Source of the DNA: Heterostelium album PN500
Taxonomy: Eukaryota > Evosea > Eumycetozoa > Acytosteliales > Acytosteliaceae
Reading direction: 5' to 3'
Length of the DNA: 64,000 nucleotides
Assembly: GCF_000004825.1 (NCBI RefSeq)
Contig: NW_008805063.1
Coordinates: forward strand, 1,922,857 to 1,986,856
Under the pieces are notes generated by a model. The model saw nothing but the letters and a program-made list of their open reading frames with translations. It made no database searches and was not told where the DNA came from. Both the position numbers and the translations under genes were made by a program. The stretch's first letter is position 1; every line of letters starts with the position of its first letter. Shown piece by piece: positions 49,147-60,843 of this stretch.

Positions 49147-50817
49147 TTAAATTTTTTGTCTCTTTCTTGTGTCATTGCTAGAGTTTCTTCTCGCAATAAA
49201 TGGCATTTGAGCAAAACTTGTTTGGATCTATAGATCGATAATGAATATATTAATTAATATTGAATTTGATTATCTTTGAATAAGTAGATATTTTTTTTTA
49301 CTTACTGAAGAGATTGGATCGATAACAGGAGTTGGGTTTTGTTTGATACCAAGTGGCTCAGCAAATACGACTTTGAGAGAGTAACCTGGTGGGTATTTGA
49401 TTCCATTCAATTCATTTTTAGCCAATAGAGCTGCCTGTGGAGTGCTGTAGTTGACATAGGCAAAACCTTTGGATTTGTTTGACACTTTATCTTTTTTAAG
49501 ATCACAATATTCCATTCCTGGATATCTTGAAAAAAGTTTATATAATCCCTCTTGGGTTACCGATTTATGGCAAACAACAAACAAACGTTGTCTTGTGAGA
49601 GTTGGGAAGAGGCCATAGGGATTTGAAAATTCCGTTTGGAATGGATATGGATTGGGTCCCATCTAAAATAAATAAAGATAAAATGATTAATAAAAAATGG
49701 TTTTTTTTTCTTTTTGTTGAAATATATTATTACCATTGGGAATTGAACCATATGTATTGATTCATTTTGTTTGTGATATTTAACTTTTGGTTGAGCAATG
49801 ATTGCTTTTGTTGATTTATCTAATTTATAAAATTAATAAATAAATGAATTAGTATTATAATTGGTTATTATTTACTAAAATTTTATATAAATTTTTACCA
49901 TCGGATTCGTTAATTGATTCCATGGCCAATGCAGCAGTGGAACTCTTTGAGAATTTTACAAAGGCACACCCTTTTGACTCGTTGGTATCTCTTTCTCTCA
50001 CGATTTTTACATGTTCGAGGTTACCAAATTGCTTGAAACGATTGGTCAGATCGGCTTCACTAGTATCTTTTCTGCAAATGACAAAGAGACGAGAGTTTGG
50101 TGGGAAATCTTCTGGGTCAGTGGATACAGGCGTCTTTGTTTTCTGTCCCTTGGCCTCAGCAATCATTACCTTGAGTGGTGTCGATTCATTTTCGGGAATA
50201 GTTGTTCCATTCATGCTCTCGATGGCCAGTGCAGCTGAAGATGCCTTTTGGTATTTGATGTATGCTAATCCTTTAGATTCATTGGTTTCTTTGTCAATGA
50301 CCAACTTACAACTCTCGATAGTTCCAAATTTTTTGAAAACCTTGGTTAATTGTGCTTCGCTAATGTCTTTACCGCAAATAATAAAGATTCTCGACAATGG
50401 AACATCGATGTTGTTTGTGTTGTTGGCTGAATTGCTATGATTATTGTGAGTATGGGATAATGGTGGAGTTGTAGTTGTGGTGGTGGTGGTGGTAGTAGTT
50501 GAACCAGATCTATTATGTTTTGTTGAAGGGGTGCTGCTGTTACTGCTGTTATTGTTACGATTCAAGGTTTGGTTGTGAATTGACTTGTTTTTGCCTTTGT
50601 CATGATCCAAAGGTGAGGAATCGACACTCTCGTCTTCATCTTCATCGTCACTGTGAGCTTCACCATCGCTTTCATCTACATCTTTTGAAAGACCGTGCAA
50701 ATGAAATGCTGAATTCTTCTCCAATTCATTGTCAGACGATGAATTATTATCTCCACTTCCACCACCGTTTGTGGTATTATTACTTGCGCTGCTCTCATTA
50801 ACTGTAAATTGATCCAT
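49147..50817 (-). CDS. rbm45: RNA-binding protein RBM45
   Basis: Four exons on the minus strand: 50817-49899, 49819-49734, 49662-49306, 49227-49147 (480 aa; human RBM45 is 476). After an acidic, Ser/Asn/Thr-rich leader come three RRMs. RRM1 has SRIFIICGKDISEAQLTKVF and NESKGLAYIKY. RRM2 has SRLFVICRKDTSEADLTNRF and NESKGCAFVKF. RRM3 follows the linker with RLFVVCHKSVTQEGLYKLF, PGMEYCDLKKDK and KGFAYVNYST. The PGMEYCDLK signature is characteristic of RBM45. The protein ends in a basic RKRQKI that could be a nuclear signal. A nuclear RNA-processing role is expected. A 12-Thr run precedes RRM1. Confidence 0.9.
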
Positions 50818-51250
50818 TTTTATTATACTATTTAATTAATGATACTATATAAATTAAGTTATCAATGTGATTTAGTTATAGTTGTGTTGTAGTTAATTGT
50901 TTGTATGTTTGTTTGTTTGTGTGTATGTAATGTAGTAAAAAGTCAAGTAAGGTTAATAGTTGGATCTAAAAAATCAATATGTAAATGTTAATAAGTCATT
51001 TTTAAATAAAAGATAAATTGGTTATTATGTGTCGTACTTGTACTGTTTGTTTGTAAAGTTAAGTAAAGTTTGTAAAAGTCAAAGTATAATTAAAGCAATA
51101 CAAAAAAAAAATGGTTTTGTGTGTAATTAATGTTCACAAAAAAATGGAAAAAAAGCAAAAAAAAAAAAATTAAAAAACTTGATTGTGTGAATTTTTTTTT
51201 TAAAAGATAAGATTCATCTGAAAAATTTGATATTATATTATTATTTTATT
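50818..51250. other. Intergenic DNA
   Basis: About 430 bases between two minus-strand genes: the RBM45 promoter and the 3' flank of the uL3m gene. TTTG repeats near 50905-50935 and A10 tracts; no coding frame. Confidence 0.6.
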
Positions 51251-52361
51251 TTATTGTGAAATTACTTGTTGTTGTTGTTGTTGTTGTTGTTCTTGTTGTT
51301 GTGCTTCTTGTTTTAATAATAATGGATGTACTTTTAATGGTAATTCCTTTGTAGAGACATCGAGAGCACCGTTTCTTTCGGTTGGAACGGTGTTTGTGAT
51401 TGTGAGTTCGACATCGAGATCGCCAGGTTGTGACATGTGGGTTGGAAATGGTGGTGACTTTGTCCATTTATTGGAACGAGAGTCAATGATACGAATATAA
51501 CTACCCTTCTTTCCTGGTACGGCACCCTTCAACATGATGGTACCGAGTTCGGTGTTGCATTGAATGACTTGCAAGTTGAGTACGGTGGTACTCTCTGAAC
51601 CCAAGTGACCGGGCATCTTCTTTCCCTTGAATACACGACCTGGGGTCTGTCTGCAACCAGTGGAACCAATCGAACGATGTGATACAGAGACACCGTGAGT
51701 AGCTGCGAGACCAGAGAAATTCCAACGCTTCATACCACCTTGGAATCCTTTACCTGTCGATACACCTTTAATTGTTACCAATTGACCTGGTACGAAATGA
51801 CGTGGTGTAATCTGAGTACCAACTGGTAGGAATGCGTTTCTAGTTACTGGAAACTCCATCAATATTCTTTTTGGTGGAACATCTGCTTTGGCAAAGTGAC
51901 CCTTCATTGTTCCTTTTACATTCTTTAATCTAATTTCATCTGCACCAACTTGAAGTGCATCTACACCATCATTTACTTTATGTTTAACTTGTACTACTTG
52001 ATTGTTTGGTAACTAAAATAAAATAATATAATAGTAATAATGATTAATGATTTGAATCAAATGAATGATGATTTTCTTGAGATATCTCTTGATTTTGACT
52101 TCTTACATGAACAACAGTAACTGGTATGGCAACGTGATCAACCCAAACGGTAGTCATACCAACTTTCTTTCCAATTGCACCGACTCTATGTGTTTGTTTT
52201 GTCCAACCATTCTCTTTATCACGCAAGAAGGGTGGTTCAGGTGGCTTCTGTCCGAAAGCTGGTTTTGGTATATAAAATGATCCTGCTAATCCTCTGGTTT
52301 GTGCAACCAATGTAATCTTTTGACTACCTGTGAATATACTTAATCTACTTAAAAATGACAT
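51251..52361 (-). CDS. mrpl3: Mitochondrial ribosomal protein uL3m (MRPL3)
   Basis: Two exons on the minus strand, 52361-52107 and 52012-51251, 338 aa. The first 30 residues (MSFLSRLSIFTGSQKITLVA...) are a mitochondrial targeting sequence. The uL3 fold follows: THRVGAIGKKVGMTTVWVD, then VTIKGVSTGKGFQGGMKRWN, SHRSIGSTGCRQTPGRVFKG and KKMPGHLGSE. The GxGFQGGMKR and PGRVFKGKKMPGH blocks bind the peptidyl-transferase region of the large rRNA. The C-terminus carries a Gln-rich extension absent from bacterial L3. Coding bases are richer in GC than most neighbours, in keeping with strong expression. Confidence 0.93.
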
Positions 52362-52748
52362 CTTTGATCCTGTGATTCACTTTTATATAACTAACTACTA
52401 CAACTTATATATACACAAATAAAAATCTATCAAATATCTAAAAAATAATTGATATATTTCTTTCTGATTAATAATATTTAACTTGATGTTATTAAAAACA
52501 AAATAGTAAACAAAGATATAAACTGTTGATCAATGATCATACAAAGACAATGAAATTTTCGTTTTTTTTAAAAAAACATCAAAATCGGGCATTTTTTTTT
52601 AGTAATGCAAAATGATTATCTAAAGTTTAGTTGATGTTTGGCCAAGCTTTTAAAAAAAGAAACATAACTAATAGAATTATTAATAATATTAACGAAAAAA
52701 AAAAAAAAAAGTAAGTGTTTTATCATCAAATAAATATAACATTGTATT
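52362..52748. other. Intergenic DNA
   Basis: AT-rich spacer between uL3m and GLRX5 genes (both minus strand). A17-type tract near 52695. Nothing recognised. Confidence 0.6.
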
Positions 52749-53367
52749 TTATTGTTTTTCTACAACACCAGCATCCTCCAACATCTTTGAGAGTTCACCT
52801 GTTTTGTACATGTTCATCATGATATCAGCACCTCCTACAAATTCACCTTTGATATAAACCTGTGGAATAGTTGGCCAATTACTATAGTATTTGTTATTTA
52901 CTAGTTAGTGATGGTTGTTGTTTATTTGATTTGATAAGCAATTGCTGTTATCATTTGATACTTACGAAAAACTCTTGATATTTTCACGGAGATCGTCATC
53001 CTCCAAAACGTTGTGTGATTTAAAAGTTGCACCTTCAGCCTCTAAGATACGAATGACTGTATTTGAGAAACCGCACATTGGTCTCTCTGGTGTACCTTTC
53101 ATGTAGAGAACACATGGGAACTCTTTGACTTGATCTGCAATCTTCTTTTGATATTCATCCTTTACACTAGAGTAGTATCTACTGAATGATCTTACACCAT
53201 TTTCTCTAACAATGTTGGTTGAATGTAATCCACCAACCAAAAATCTACCTGTATAACCAACACTCTTGATGAAATTCTAAACGATGATCATTGTTTATTA
53301 ATATAAATTATATGTTAGACTATGTTTTTTAGTTGAACTGTTAAAAATAAACCACTGACCATACCAT
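52749..53367 (-). CDS. glrx5: Mitochondrial monothiol glutaredoxin 5
   Basis: Three exons on the minus strand: 53367-53365, 53276-52966, 52881-52749 (148 aa). The first coding exon is only the ATG, followed directly by a GTATGG donor; exon 2 continues in frame with [17 protein letters not shown], a mitochondrial presequence. The domain contains the CGFS active site ([15 protein letters not shown]), the glutathione-binding WPTIPQVYI and the GGADIM motif. Grx5 hands a [2Fe-2S] cluster from the ISC scaffold to acceptor proteins. All features for function are present. The start codon is the only ATG that keeps frame and gives the presequence, since no other Met precedes the CGFS domain's targeting region. 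Confidence 0.92.
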
Positions 53368-53532
53368 ATTTGTAATGTAAAGTAATTTTAAGATAAAAAT
53401 AAAAAAACTAATAAACGAAAGTTATTACAATGAATGTGGATCAAAAAAAAAATTCAAAAAATTCAAAAAAAAATTTGTGATGATGATATTATTAATAAGC
53501 GGAACTTATAGAATAAAAGAATAGAATTTATA

Positions 53533-54611
53533 ATGATTTGCATTGAATGTGGTAGACCAGTCAATGACGTCTACAAAGAGTTTGGAAAGGCTGGTAGCGG
53601 TAATATTCGTCTAACTAGATGTGTATGTTTATCATAATTTTGTAGATTAACCTGATCATTATACAAAACAACTAATCATAAACTTTAGTCTCATTGCAAT
53701 CAAATAGCAGATAAATATGTAGAGTTTGATTTCATTATAGTATTTTTAGATTTATTTTTACACAAAGCACAAGCATATAGACATTTGTTGTTCAACCGTC
53801 AAGAGTATAGAGATTTAGGTATATCTGTAGGTATTCTATGTTAACATTTCTCTCGTAACAATTGTATCAACAGCAACAACCCAGATTTCTAATTGCTCTA
53901 AATAGATTCAATATATTAAAGTTTTAATAGTTTATATATTTTTTGAATCATGTAAGTGTTCTAAAAAGATAACATATTCTAGTTCCACTTACTTATTGGG
54001 TTGACTATCAATAGATATAAAATGGTTGAGAATTAAAGAGTGTGAATACACACAGTCCAAGAGTGCGTTTTATTATTATGATTGGCAAGACGACGTACCC
54101 TACGATAGATATTGGTTTATATTCTTGACGGCGATAGCAGAGTTTGCAATATATGTACTGGTGATCAGTTTGTCTGTAAAATTAATATATTCATCAAGAT
54201 ATGCGATTATAAAGTAAACATTAATATCATCACCACTATTAAATATATATTCTAATCATCATCATCATCACATTGTTCTTTTGATTCAATAGATACAATT
54301 ATTTAGTTATGGCGATCATTCTTTCGAGTTTTGGAAAGGGTTTCTTGATTTTAATGATGATTTGGGACTATCCATTTAGTTTTAGTACGATTCTAAGTAT
54401 ATTTGTATTGACATCCAATGTTGTTTCTATAAAGGGTAAGTTTAGTTGATTTTTTGAAACTGTGTAGCGATCGCAAACTAATCTAAATTCTACATAATCA
54501 AACACAATAGTATTCTTGGATACCAGCACTTTTAAAGCAATATGTTTTGTAACATTTGGTTTCTTGATCAAGTCGATATTTCAGTGGTGCACAGGTACTC
54601 TCTACATTTAG
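53533..54611 (+). CDS. arv1: ARV1 lipid-homeostasis protein
   Basis: Five exons: 53533-53622, 53689-53818, 54015-54213, 54293-54435, 54511-54611 (220 aa). The N-terminus is the ARV1 homology domain: MICIECGRPVNDVY...GNIRLTRCSHCNQIADKYVE. It has a CxxC plus CxxC zinc-like site, then FDFIIVFLDLFLHKAQAYRHLLFN. The rest is hydrophobic with three to four membrane helices (FIFLTAIAEFAIYVLVISL, AIILSSFGKGFLILMMIW, TILSIFVLTSNVVSI). ARV1 is an ER protein that controls sterol trafficking and GPI-anchor synthesis. Splice joins are all in frame (RDLD/IKWLR). The second intron (196 nt) is longer than usual. Length fits the short ARV1 forms. Confidence 0.9.
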
Positions 54612-54935
54612 AAGCAATTCAAATAAAATACTAATATTTTAAGATCGGAAAAATGATAATCGTTTAATTAATATTATTTAATTAAATTAAAATGACGGCG
54701 TTATTTTAAAATCTATGAAAACCTTCGATTTTTGTGTGATTTGATATTATATTATTGTTGTTTGTTTTGACTTTGATTATTATATTATTATTATTATTGT
54801 TGTTGTTGTTGTTATTATTTTATTATTATTATTACTATTGATCTTTGTTTAAAAATAAAATAATTCAATTAAAATATTCATGAATGATCGTATAATTACT
54901 ATAAATAAATATGTTGTTGTGTGTTGTGTTGTGAT

Positions 54936-54960
54936 GGAGGTTGGGAGGGAGGGAAGGAGG
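54936..54960 (+). other. G-run tract, possible G-quadruplex
   Basis: GGAGGTTGGGAGGGAGGGAA followed by GGAGG: three GGG runs and four GG runs with one- or two-base loops, in DNA that is otherwise over 75% AT. It lies 24 bases past the stop of the minus-strand Arf-like gene. Confidence 0.6.
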
Positions 54961-54983
54961 ATGTTGAATATAGGTTATATAAT

Positions 54984-55651
54984 TTAAACAATAGGTACAG
55001 TTCTTGTGATAGTATTCTCTAGTATCCATTTTATAGAGTCTTCGATACCAATTTCCGACTCGACCGATGTTGGTATGCACTTCCATGGAACGTTCAATCT
55101 GTAAAGTTCGAGATAGTTTTCGAGTTGTACTGGTGCAATTCGCTTTTTTAGATCTTGTTTGTTGGCCAACACTAGAAATACACTGCTATTAATACAATTC
55201 TCAGAGAGGAGCAAATCGATCTGCTCCTTGGCTGCTGAGATTTGAAGATAATCCGATGAATCCACAACGAATATAACTACATCACACGACATTAGATATG
55301 GTTTGTATGACTTCCGAATGTAATTGGGATACAAAAGATCACCTGCAAAAACTTCCCAACCCTTATAATATATGGATTCAATGTTAACGCCCATTGAAAC
55401 AATGATTGATTCTATCGATTTCTTTGCTGAGGAGTCTATAAATTTATTTAACAATGTAGTCTGTATACATTATAATTATATTAGAAATATATCTTGATAT
55501 CAACAATTGTTGTTGTTGCTGCTGCTGCTGCTGCTGCTAGTTGTTTGTAAGATATTACCTTGCCAGAGTTTTCTAATCCTATTATACCTAGCTTAATCAT
55601 GGAACCCTTAGGTAGCTCAGGGAGGTATCCCTTTGAAAATATACCGCCCAT
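54984..55651 (-). CDS. Degenerate Arf-like protein
   Basis: Two exons on the minus strand, 55651-55559 and 55460-54984, 189 aa. Gly2 (MGGIFSK) suggests myristoylation. P-loop GLENSGKTT (residues 25-33), VSMGVNIESI (Arf PTIGFNVETV region) and ANKQD are recognisable. The WDxGGQ motif of switch II is replaced by WEVFAGD (residues 66-72), so both glycines and the catalytic Gln are lost, and switch I Thr is Ser. The later helix/strand order (VVIFVVDSSDYLQ, FLVLANKQDL) is normal. It may bind GTP without hydrolysing it, or act as a pseudo-GTPase. The intron contains a CAG/CAA repeat. No homologue with this exact motif comes to mind. Confidence 0.8.
55509..55538 (-). repeat. CAG/CAA trinucleotide repeat in an intron
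   Basis: Seven GCT plus four GTT/TGT triplets on the plus strand, read as CAG and CAA on the minus strand, lie inside the first intron of the Arf-like gene. Most such repeats in dictyostelids are in exons as Gln runs; this one is intronic and ends beside a CTAG. Confidence 0.75.
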
Positions 55652-56046
55652 TTTGATATTTTTGATTCCACTCTACGATGATATATGTATATTAATCATT
55701 ACAATATTATAGTTGTAACTATCTGTGTTTTATAAATAAATTGATATGTGGTTATGATTTTAGTTTATATAAATATTGGGTTTTTTTTTTTTTTTACAAA
55801 TATGTTGTTGATATATTATATAATTTGTTTGAAATTAACTACACTTTGGTTTGTACAAGTAATTATTGTTACAAATATACATAAAATTGGTAATTTATTG
55901 AAAAATAATAAAATAGGTTTTTCAAACTATTTTAAGATGTGTTTCTGTTTGTTTTTTTGTTTTTTTTCGGATGCACAACAAAATTTTTTTTTTTCAACAT
56001 TCAATTTGGATATTTTTTGGGAAAACTCTTTGACCGTTTTTTTATT
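55652..56046. other. Intergenic DNA
   Basis: About 395 bases upstream of the Arf-like gene and downstream of the dioxygenase gene. Phe-rich open frame at 55748-56080 is T-run noise overlapping the neighbouring 3' end. No RNA gene recognised. Confidence 0.55.
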
Positions 56047-58672
56047 TTATTTTTTATTTTCTTTCTTCCACTTGGCATGAGTGTTTAAGTGGGAGTGAAG
56101 TGATTTCGACAGAGACTGATCTATCTTGGCACCTCTCAAAGTATCAAATAGTGGATCCTCTGACTGGAGAACGACTAGCTCGGGATTAACAATACTTAAA
56201 TCTCGAGTCAATCTTTTGTTAAAGTCTAATATAAAATGAATATAGTAGCGTATTGTTAGTATGTTAGTTTGTCAATAAAAGACAGGTGAATTCAAACTTA
56301 CTTGGTATTTTAACAATTCCACCAGTTAAGACAACATTCTTGATATTTGGTTTCTCGGCTTCTGGAATCTCGGCGTAGGCGTTGACAATTGCCTCTACTA
56401 TTCCGACAGACTGAATGTTGTCAAGTCCGGGGTTGAAGAAGAGCTCTGGTGCAGAGTAAAAGAGTGATTCACCAATCGATGACTTGGTTGCATCCTTTTG
56501 GTATTCCATCGAGACACTGACATGCTTATACCATTCGTCGATCAAATCTGCAGGTCTTGTGTCGTAGGTCGTTCGGTTGACGAATAAATGTTGAATTTCC
56601 TTTGGTTTTTGATAGGCCACATTTTTATCTTTGACATAGTTGACCACTGTGGTACCGTTGACAGCGAAATCCACGTGTGAGAGCATTTTACCCTTTGAGT
56701 AATTGATGATAAAGGTCGCAGATACACCAACCATTACGACAATACCAGATTCTATACCGTGTGATTGGAGAACACATAGACCTGCATCTTTGTAGAGTAC
56801 CAACTCATTGTGTTGCTTTCTACGAAGATTTACAAGATGGTTTTGTTGATGTGCTTTGTTTATCATTGGTGGTGTCAGTGCAAGTACATATGGGTGTGTT
56901 GAGGATAGTCTCTTTGAGAATGAGTGAAAGCAATGCTTGATAATCTCAATGGTACATTGCACACGACCGACATCAAACTCACCCTTCTCGATTGGAATCT
57001 GGTGATTTGCCGATGCATTGTATCCTACATTCCAATACTCACGATCAAACGATGACATTGCATAGTGAGGTGCATATTCGTAATGGATACTGGCACGAGA
57101 CGGTAAAACTTGATGACTGGAGTTCAAAAGACAGTACTTGGTAATGTTTCTACCGATATCGAGGAACACAAAATTGTTTCGAACATGCGCAGAGTGAATA
57201 TTCTGTACAGTGATAAACCAACATCTAGGTTCGGTAGGTGTAACTTCCATACGTTGGAATTTCTTGGTGATGCTGCCAAGAAGTGATACTTTGGTTTTTG
57301 GTTTGTCGAGCAATTCGGCATTCGGCTCCTCAAAGATAAATGACTCGTACGAGTAGAGCTTGATATAAACCTTCTTCCAGAGTGCATTCTTTGTGAGTGT
57401 CTTGTACATTGATTTGCATGTGCTTCTAAAGTTAATGATATCCTTGAGTGAACAAGTTACCAAAATATTGAAAAGAATGATTTCCGGTAGAGCATAGATG
57501 GTAGCATCTTGCTTTGCTAATGTTTTAACGATAGCTGATGGTGACTTGTCGGTGGTGGTAGTGGTTGAAGTGGTAGAAGTGGATACTGGAGAGTCGACAG
57601 ATGGTAGTTCAGCCAATAACATCTGAGCTTTTACATAGGTTTCGATGGCAGATACCAAATCACCTGTATCTTTCTCTAGGCTATCGGCCTTGAAGAACAA
57701 TTCACGTGCACGTTGTAACTTTTCTTTTTGGTCTGCTGGCATGTCATTGCCTCTTTTGATACGCAAGAACATCATATCGACACGTAGAATGAACTTGACT
57801 CCGCTAGTTACCTCTGCACCCTCATGGAGAGTATCGTGATTGAAGATCAATGCTGTTCCACGCTTTGGTTGCACGGACTCTGTCATTACATGTTTGTCCA
57901 ACTCGAGTGGATTGGCAGGTAAGTAAAAATTGGTCTTTCCACCGTTGTAGTCGTCGTTCAAGTAGATCTGCATGGTATAGATACTACGAGTATCTGGTGA
58001 CTCTGCATAAGTCGCGTCTAAATGTGGCTTGAAACGACCACCTGGCTCATATCGACCAAAAGTAAAGCAGTCATCCAAACCCAAAGGAATCCAAATACCA
58101 TCCTGATCGAAACCATATGGCTTAATATTCTCTACCTCTTCAGTCTTAAAATGATGTCTTTAAAAGGAAAAAAAAAAAAAAAAAAAAATCAATTTGATAA
58201 GCTACAAAATATTAAACTTTTGGTTTCATACTCAACTTACTGTAAACGTGTCCATAAAACATTTGATAAAGTTTTACATTTACCAAGATATCTTGTGTTG
58301 TTTCTGTATTCCTTTGGGAATTCTTTTTCTATTGTTCTATATCCTTTCTTTAATGACTCATCAATATAAAATCTAATAAATATAAAAAATTCTATTATTA
58401 AAATTTAAAATAAAAAAAAATAAAAAATCACCTAATGTGGTTTTTATTATTATTAATACATACTGACACTCCTCGGGTGACAATAAATTGTCGACCAAGA
58501 AACCATAGGAGGTTTGCAAGTTCAAGTCACGTCTAGATGGATTCACATTGATTTCGTGGTGATTTGGGAACTCTGTAAATGGTGCAATATCAGATCCTGT
58601 GTGTGTTCTGTTCTCTGGAATCGTCAAGGTAGAACCTTCTTTCTCAACTATTGTGTTGTTTTCCATATCCAT
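56047..58672 (-). CDS. 2OG/Fe(II) dioxygenase - F-box - actin-like fusion
   Basis: Four exons on the minus strand: 58672-58464, 58372-58241, 58157-56302, 56225-56047 (791 aa). Residues about 50-245 are a prolyl-4-hydroxylase-type domain: YGFLVDNLLSPEECQ, then FGRYEPGGRFKPHLD (iron ligands H159, D161), YLNDDYNGGKTNFY, and LIFNHDTLHEGAEV (H225) with K235 as the 2-oxoglutarate anchor. An F-box follows at about 335-380 (YALPEIILFNILVTCSLKDI, then FRSTCKSMYKTL). Residues about 430-780 look actin-like: VFLDIGRNITKY, GIVVMVGVSATFIIN (phosphate-2-like), SHVDFAVNG, and VVLTGGIVKIP near the end. All iron and 2OG residues are intact. Dictyostelids hydroxylate Skp1, the F-box partner, as an oxygen signal, so a substrate within SCF complexes is a natural guess, not shown. 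Confidence 0.85.
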
Positions 58673-58875
58673 TTTGAAAACAAATATAAATACAAATATT
58701 ATAAAAATAAAAATAAAAAAGAAAATTAATATCAAAAAATACAAAAAAATTATTAAGATTCTGATTTTTTTCTTTAGAGAAAAAATTAAACTTTTTATTG
58801 AAACAATCTTTGAAAATTTTTTGTTGATTTTTTGATCGATCAAAAAAAAAAAAAAAACAACATTTACAAATATTT

Positions 58876-59298
58876 TTATTTTTGGAGCACATTTTGTTTT
58901 AATAAATTCAATAAAGACTCTTTGTTTTTTAAACTATGCTTTTCTTGGTCTGTGAAATCTATTGTGATCAATTTGTTTCTACTTTTGTGTCCTTGCTCTA
59001 CTTGAATATGTCTTTTCTTGATAGACAGGATCTAAAGCATAAACATTAGTTTGTTGCTTGGGATACATACTGATAATAATTCTATACGTACCTCTGATAG
59101 ATATTCAATAACCTCTTCATTTGCTCTACCCTCTGTGGGTGGTTGTGAAATTCTTATATCTACAGAATCTGCAAGCTCATTTACAGATACTACAGAAGAT
59201 TGTTTTGCATTGGGATGAACATTAACTTTTAACTTTACAATAGTAGAGAGTGATGATGATGACATATATCTTATAAAATTATTATTTATTTTTAACAT
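58876..59298 (-). CDS. DUF167 (YggU/C15orf40) protein
   Basis: Two exons on the minus strand, 59298-59095 and 59031-58876, 119 aa. The DUF167 core is clear: LKVNVHPNAKQSSVV, then IRISQPPTEGRANEEVIEYL, and IQVEQGHKSRNKLITI. The GRAN motif and HPNAK start are the family signature. The fold is small and RNA-binding-like; function unknown in any eukaryote. A second in-frame ATG twelve codons in (MSSSSLSTIV) could be the start. The splice joins YLSE/ILSIKK in frame. The protein is conserved from bacteria to humans. Confidence 0.88.
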
Positions 59299-59404
59299 TT
59301 ATATTTTAACATTTATACTTTAACTGATCAGTTAGCTAAGTAGAAAAATAAAAATAAGAAAAACAAAAGTTTTTTTAAAAATTTTTTTTTTGCTTTATAT
59401 TTAT

Positions 59405-60843
59405 TTATTGAGAGATGGGTTGGTCACTACCATGATCATTACCATTTTGACTATGATTGCTATTATTATTTACATCATTTTCGTTGGTATTTAAATTATT
59501 TTCGCAACCAGGACAATTGTGCAGTGATTCATGTATAAATTGATCACATTCAAAACAGAATGATTGTTTACATCTTGGACAACCAAAAAACAATGAAGAA
59601 GACTTTGGAACGGTTAGACATCCAAAACATGATATCTCTGTTTTCAACTCTCTGTTTTCATCATAAACTGGATGTTAGCGATCAATATGAATTTAAATAG
59701 CGCTTTGAGTTGGTACATACCTCCAATTGATCTCTGTGAAAAGAGGGACTTGGAATAGATGGTGATAGGATCTGGCGAGATGTGGTGACGAGACTAACGA
59801 TAGATTACAAATTTGACAGTCGGTTGGAAGTTCACAGAATTTGCTGGAACAACGCGGACATGTGTACCCAACGTACCTTAGTTGCTCATGACACATGCAC
59901 ATCATTGGTATACTAGATGTATGTTGCTGTGGGAATCCCATCTCTACGAGTGCTGCTTCTGTCTTTCCGAATGTTGGTGGTGGCTGACAATGTAGCATCA
60001 GACACTCGTTGAAATGCTCTTCATTCAGTACCACTTTCATAGTGCCATGGGTCTGTTCGGAGATATGCTTGCAAATAAACAACTCTGCTGCCATATGAAT
60101 AAAAGACACTCTAATCTGTTCGTTCTTTAGGATCTCTATAGTTTTTGTTAAATCTCCTGGGTCACAGGTTGTCAAACTAGAATAAATAACAATGATTTCT
60201 CTACTTCCATATTTTGGTACATGACTGTTTATTATAATAAATAAAATAAAAAAACAATTAGTTTGGAATATATAATAGTTTATATACTATTTAATTACCT
60301 TAATGTTGATATTGCAACTTCTAAACTATTTTGAATGGATGGATCACCTTCCATTGCAGAAGTATTTTTCAATGCTGTGATGTGTCTGTTTGGGTTGCCA
60401 TTGAGTTCAGTTAGTTTCTCTGCTTTCGAGTTCTTTGTGACAATCAATGAGATCTGTGATATTGGATTTTGATCAAAGAATTCTTTGATGAACGATTCCG
60501 ATGAATTTAAAAGGCATTGATGACGTGATGGTTTCATGTCTTGAGATGCCAAAGTCTTTGAAAGATCTACGATGAGACAGATATGACGCTGCATTCCTCT
60601 ACGAACACGTTGAGCATCTATTCTCTGTCGTCTTGTCCTCATGATACGCTCTTCCTGCAGCGATGGTCTCAAACCAGATTCATCTTCTTCAATGTCATCC
60701 CATGTCCTCTCGAATTGACTCTCCCATTTGTACTTGTTGGTACCTTGATCATTTAATTGCAAAACATGATCTGGGTCTTGATCTTCATCCAAATTATATC
60801 CATCATCTTTATTATTTCCTCTTCTTCTTCTACCAATCATCAT
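59405..60843 (-). CDS. gtf2h2: TFIIH subunit p44 (Ssl1/GTF2H2), last splice out of frame
   Basis: Three exons on the minus strand: 60843-60299, 60224-59721, about 59667-59405 (about 437 aa). It has the vWA-like domain (RHICLIVDLSKTLASQD, then FFDQNPISQISLI, and SIQNSLEVAISTL/SHVPKYGSREIIVIYSSL) and the C4 zinc region CPRCSSKFCELPTDCQICNL. LVSSPHLARSYHHLF is diagnostic for Ssl1. The C-terminal RING-like part (CFGCLTVPK...CPRCKQSFCFECDQFIHE) sits in exon 3. p44 stimulates the XPD helicase in transcription and nucleotide-excision repair. Exon 2 ends TGG AG/gtatgt (two bases left over), while exon 3 begins TT before TAT GAT, so a GT-AG join shifts frame by one base. Confidence 0.85.
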
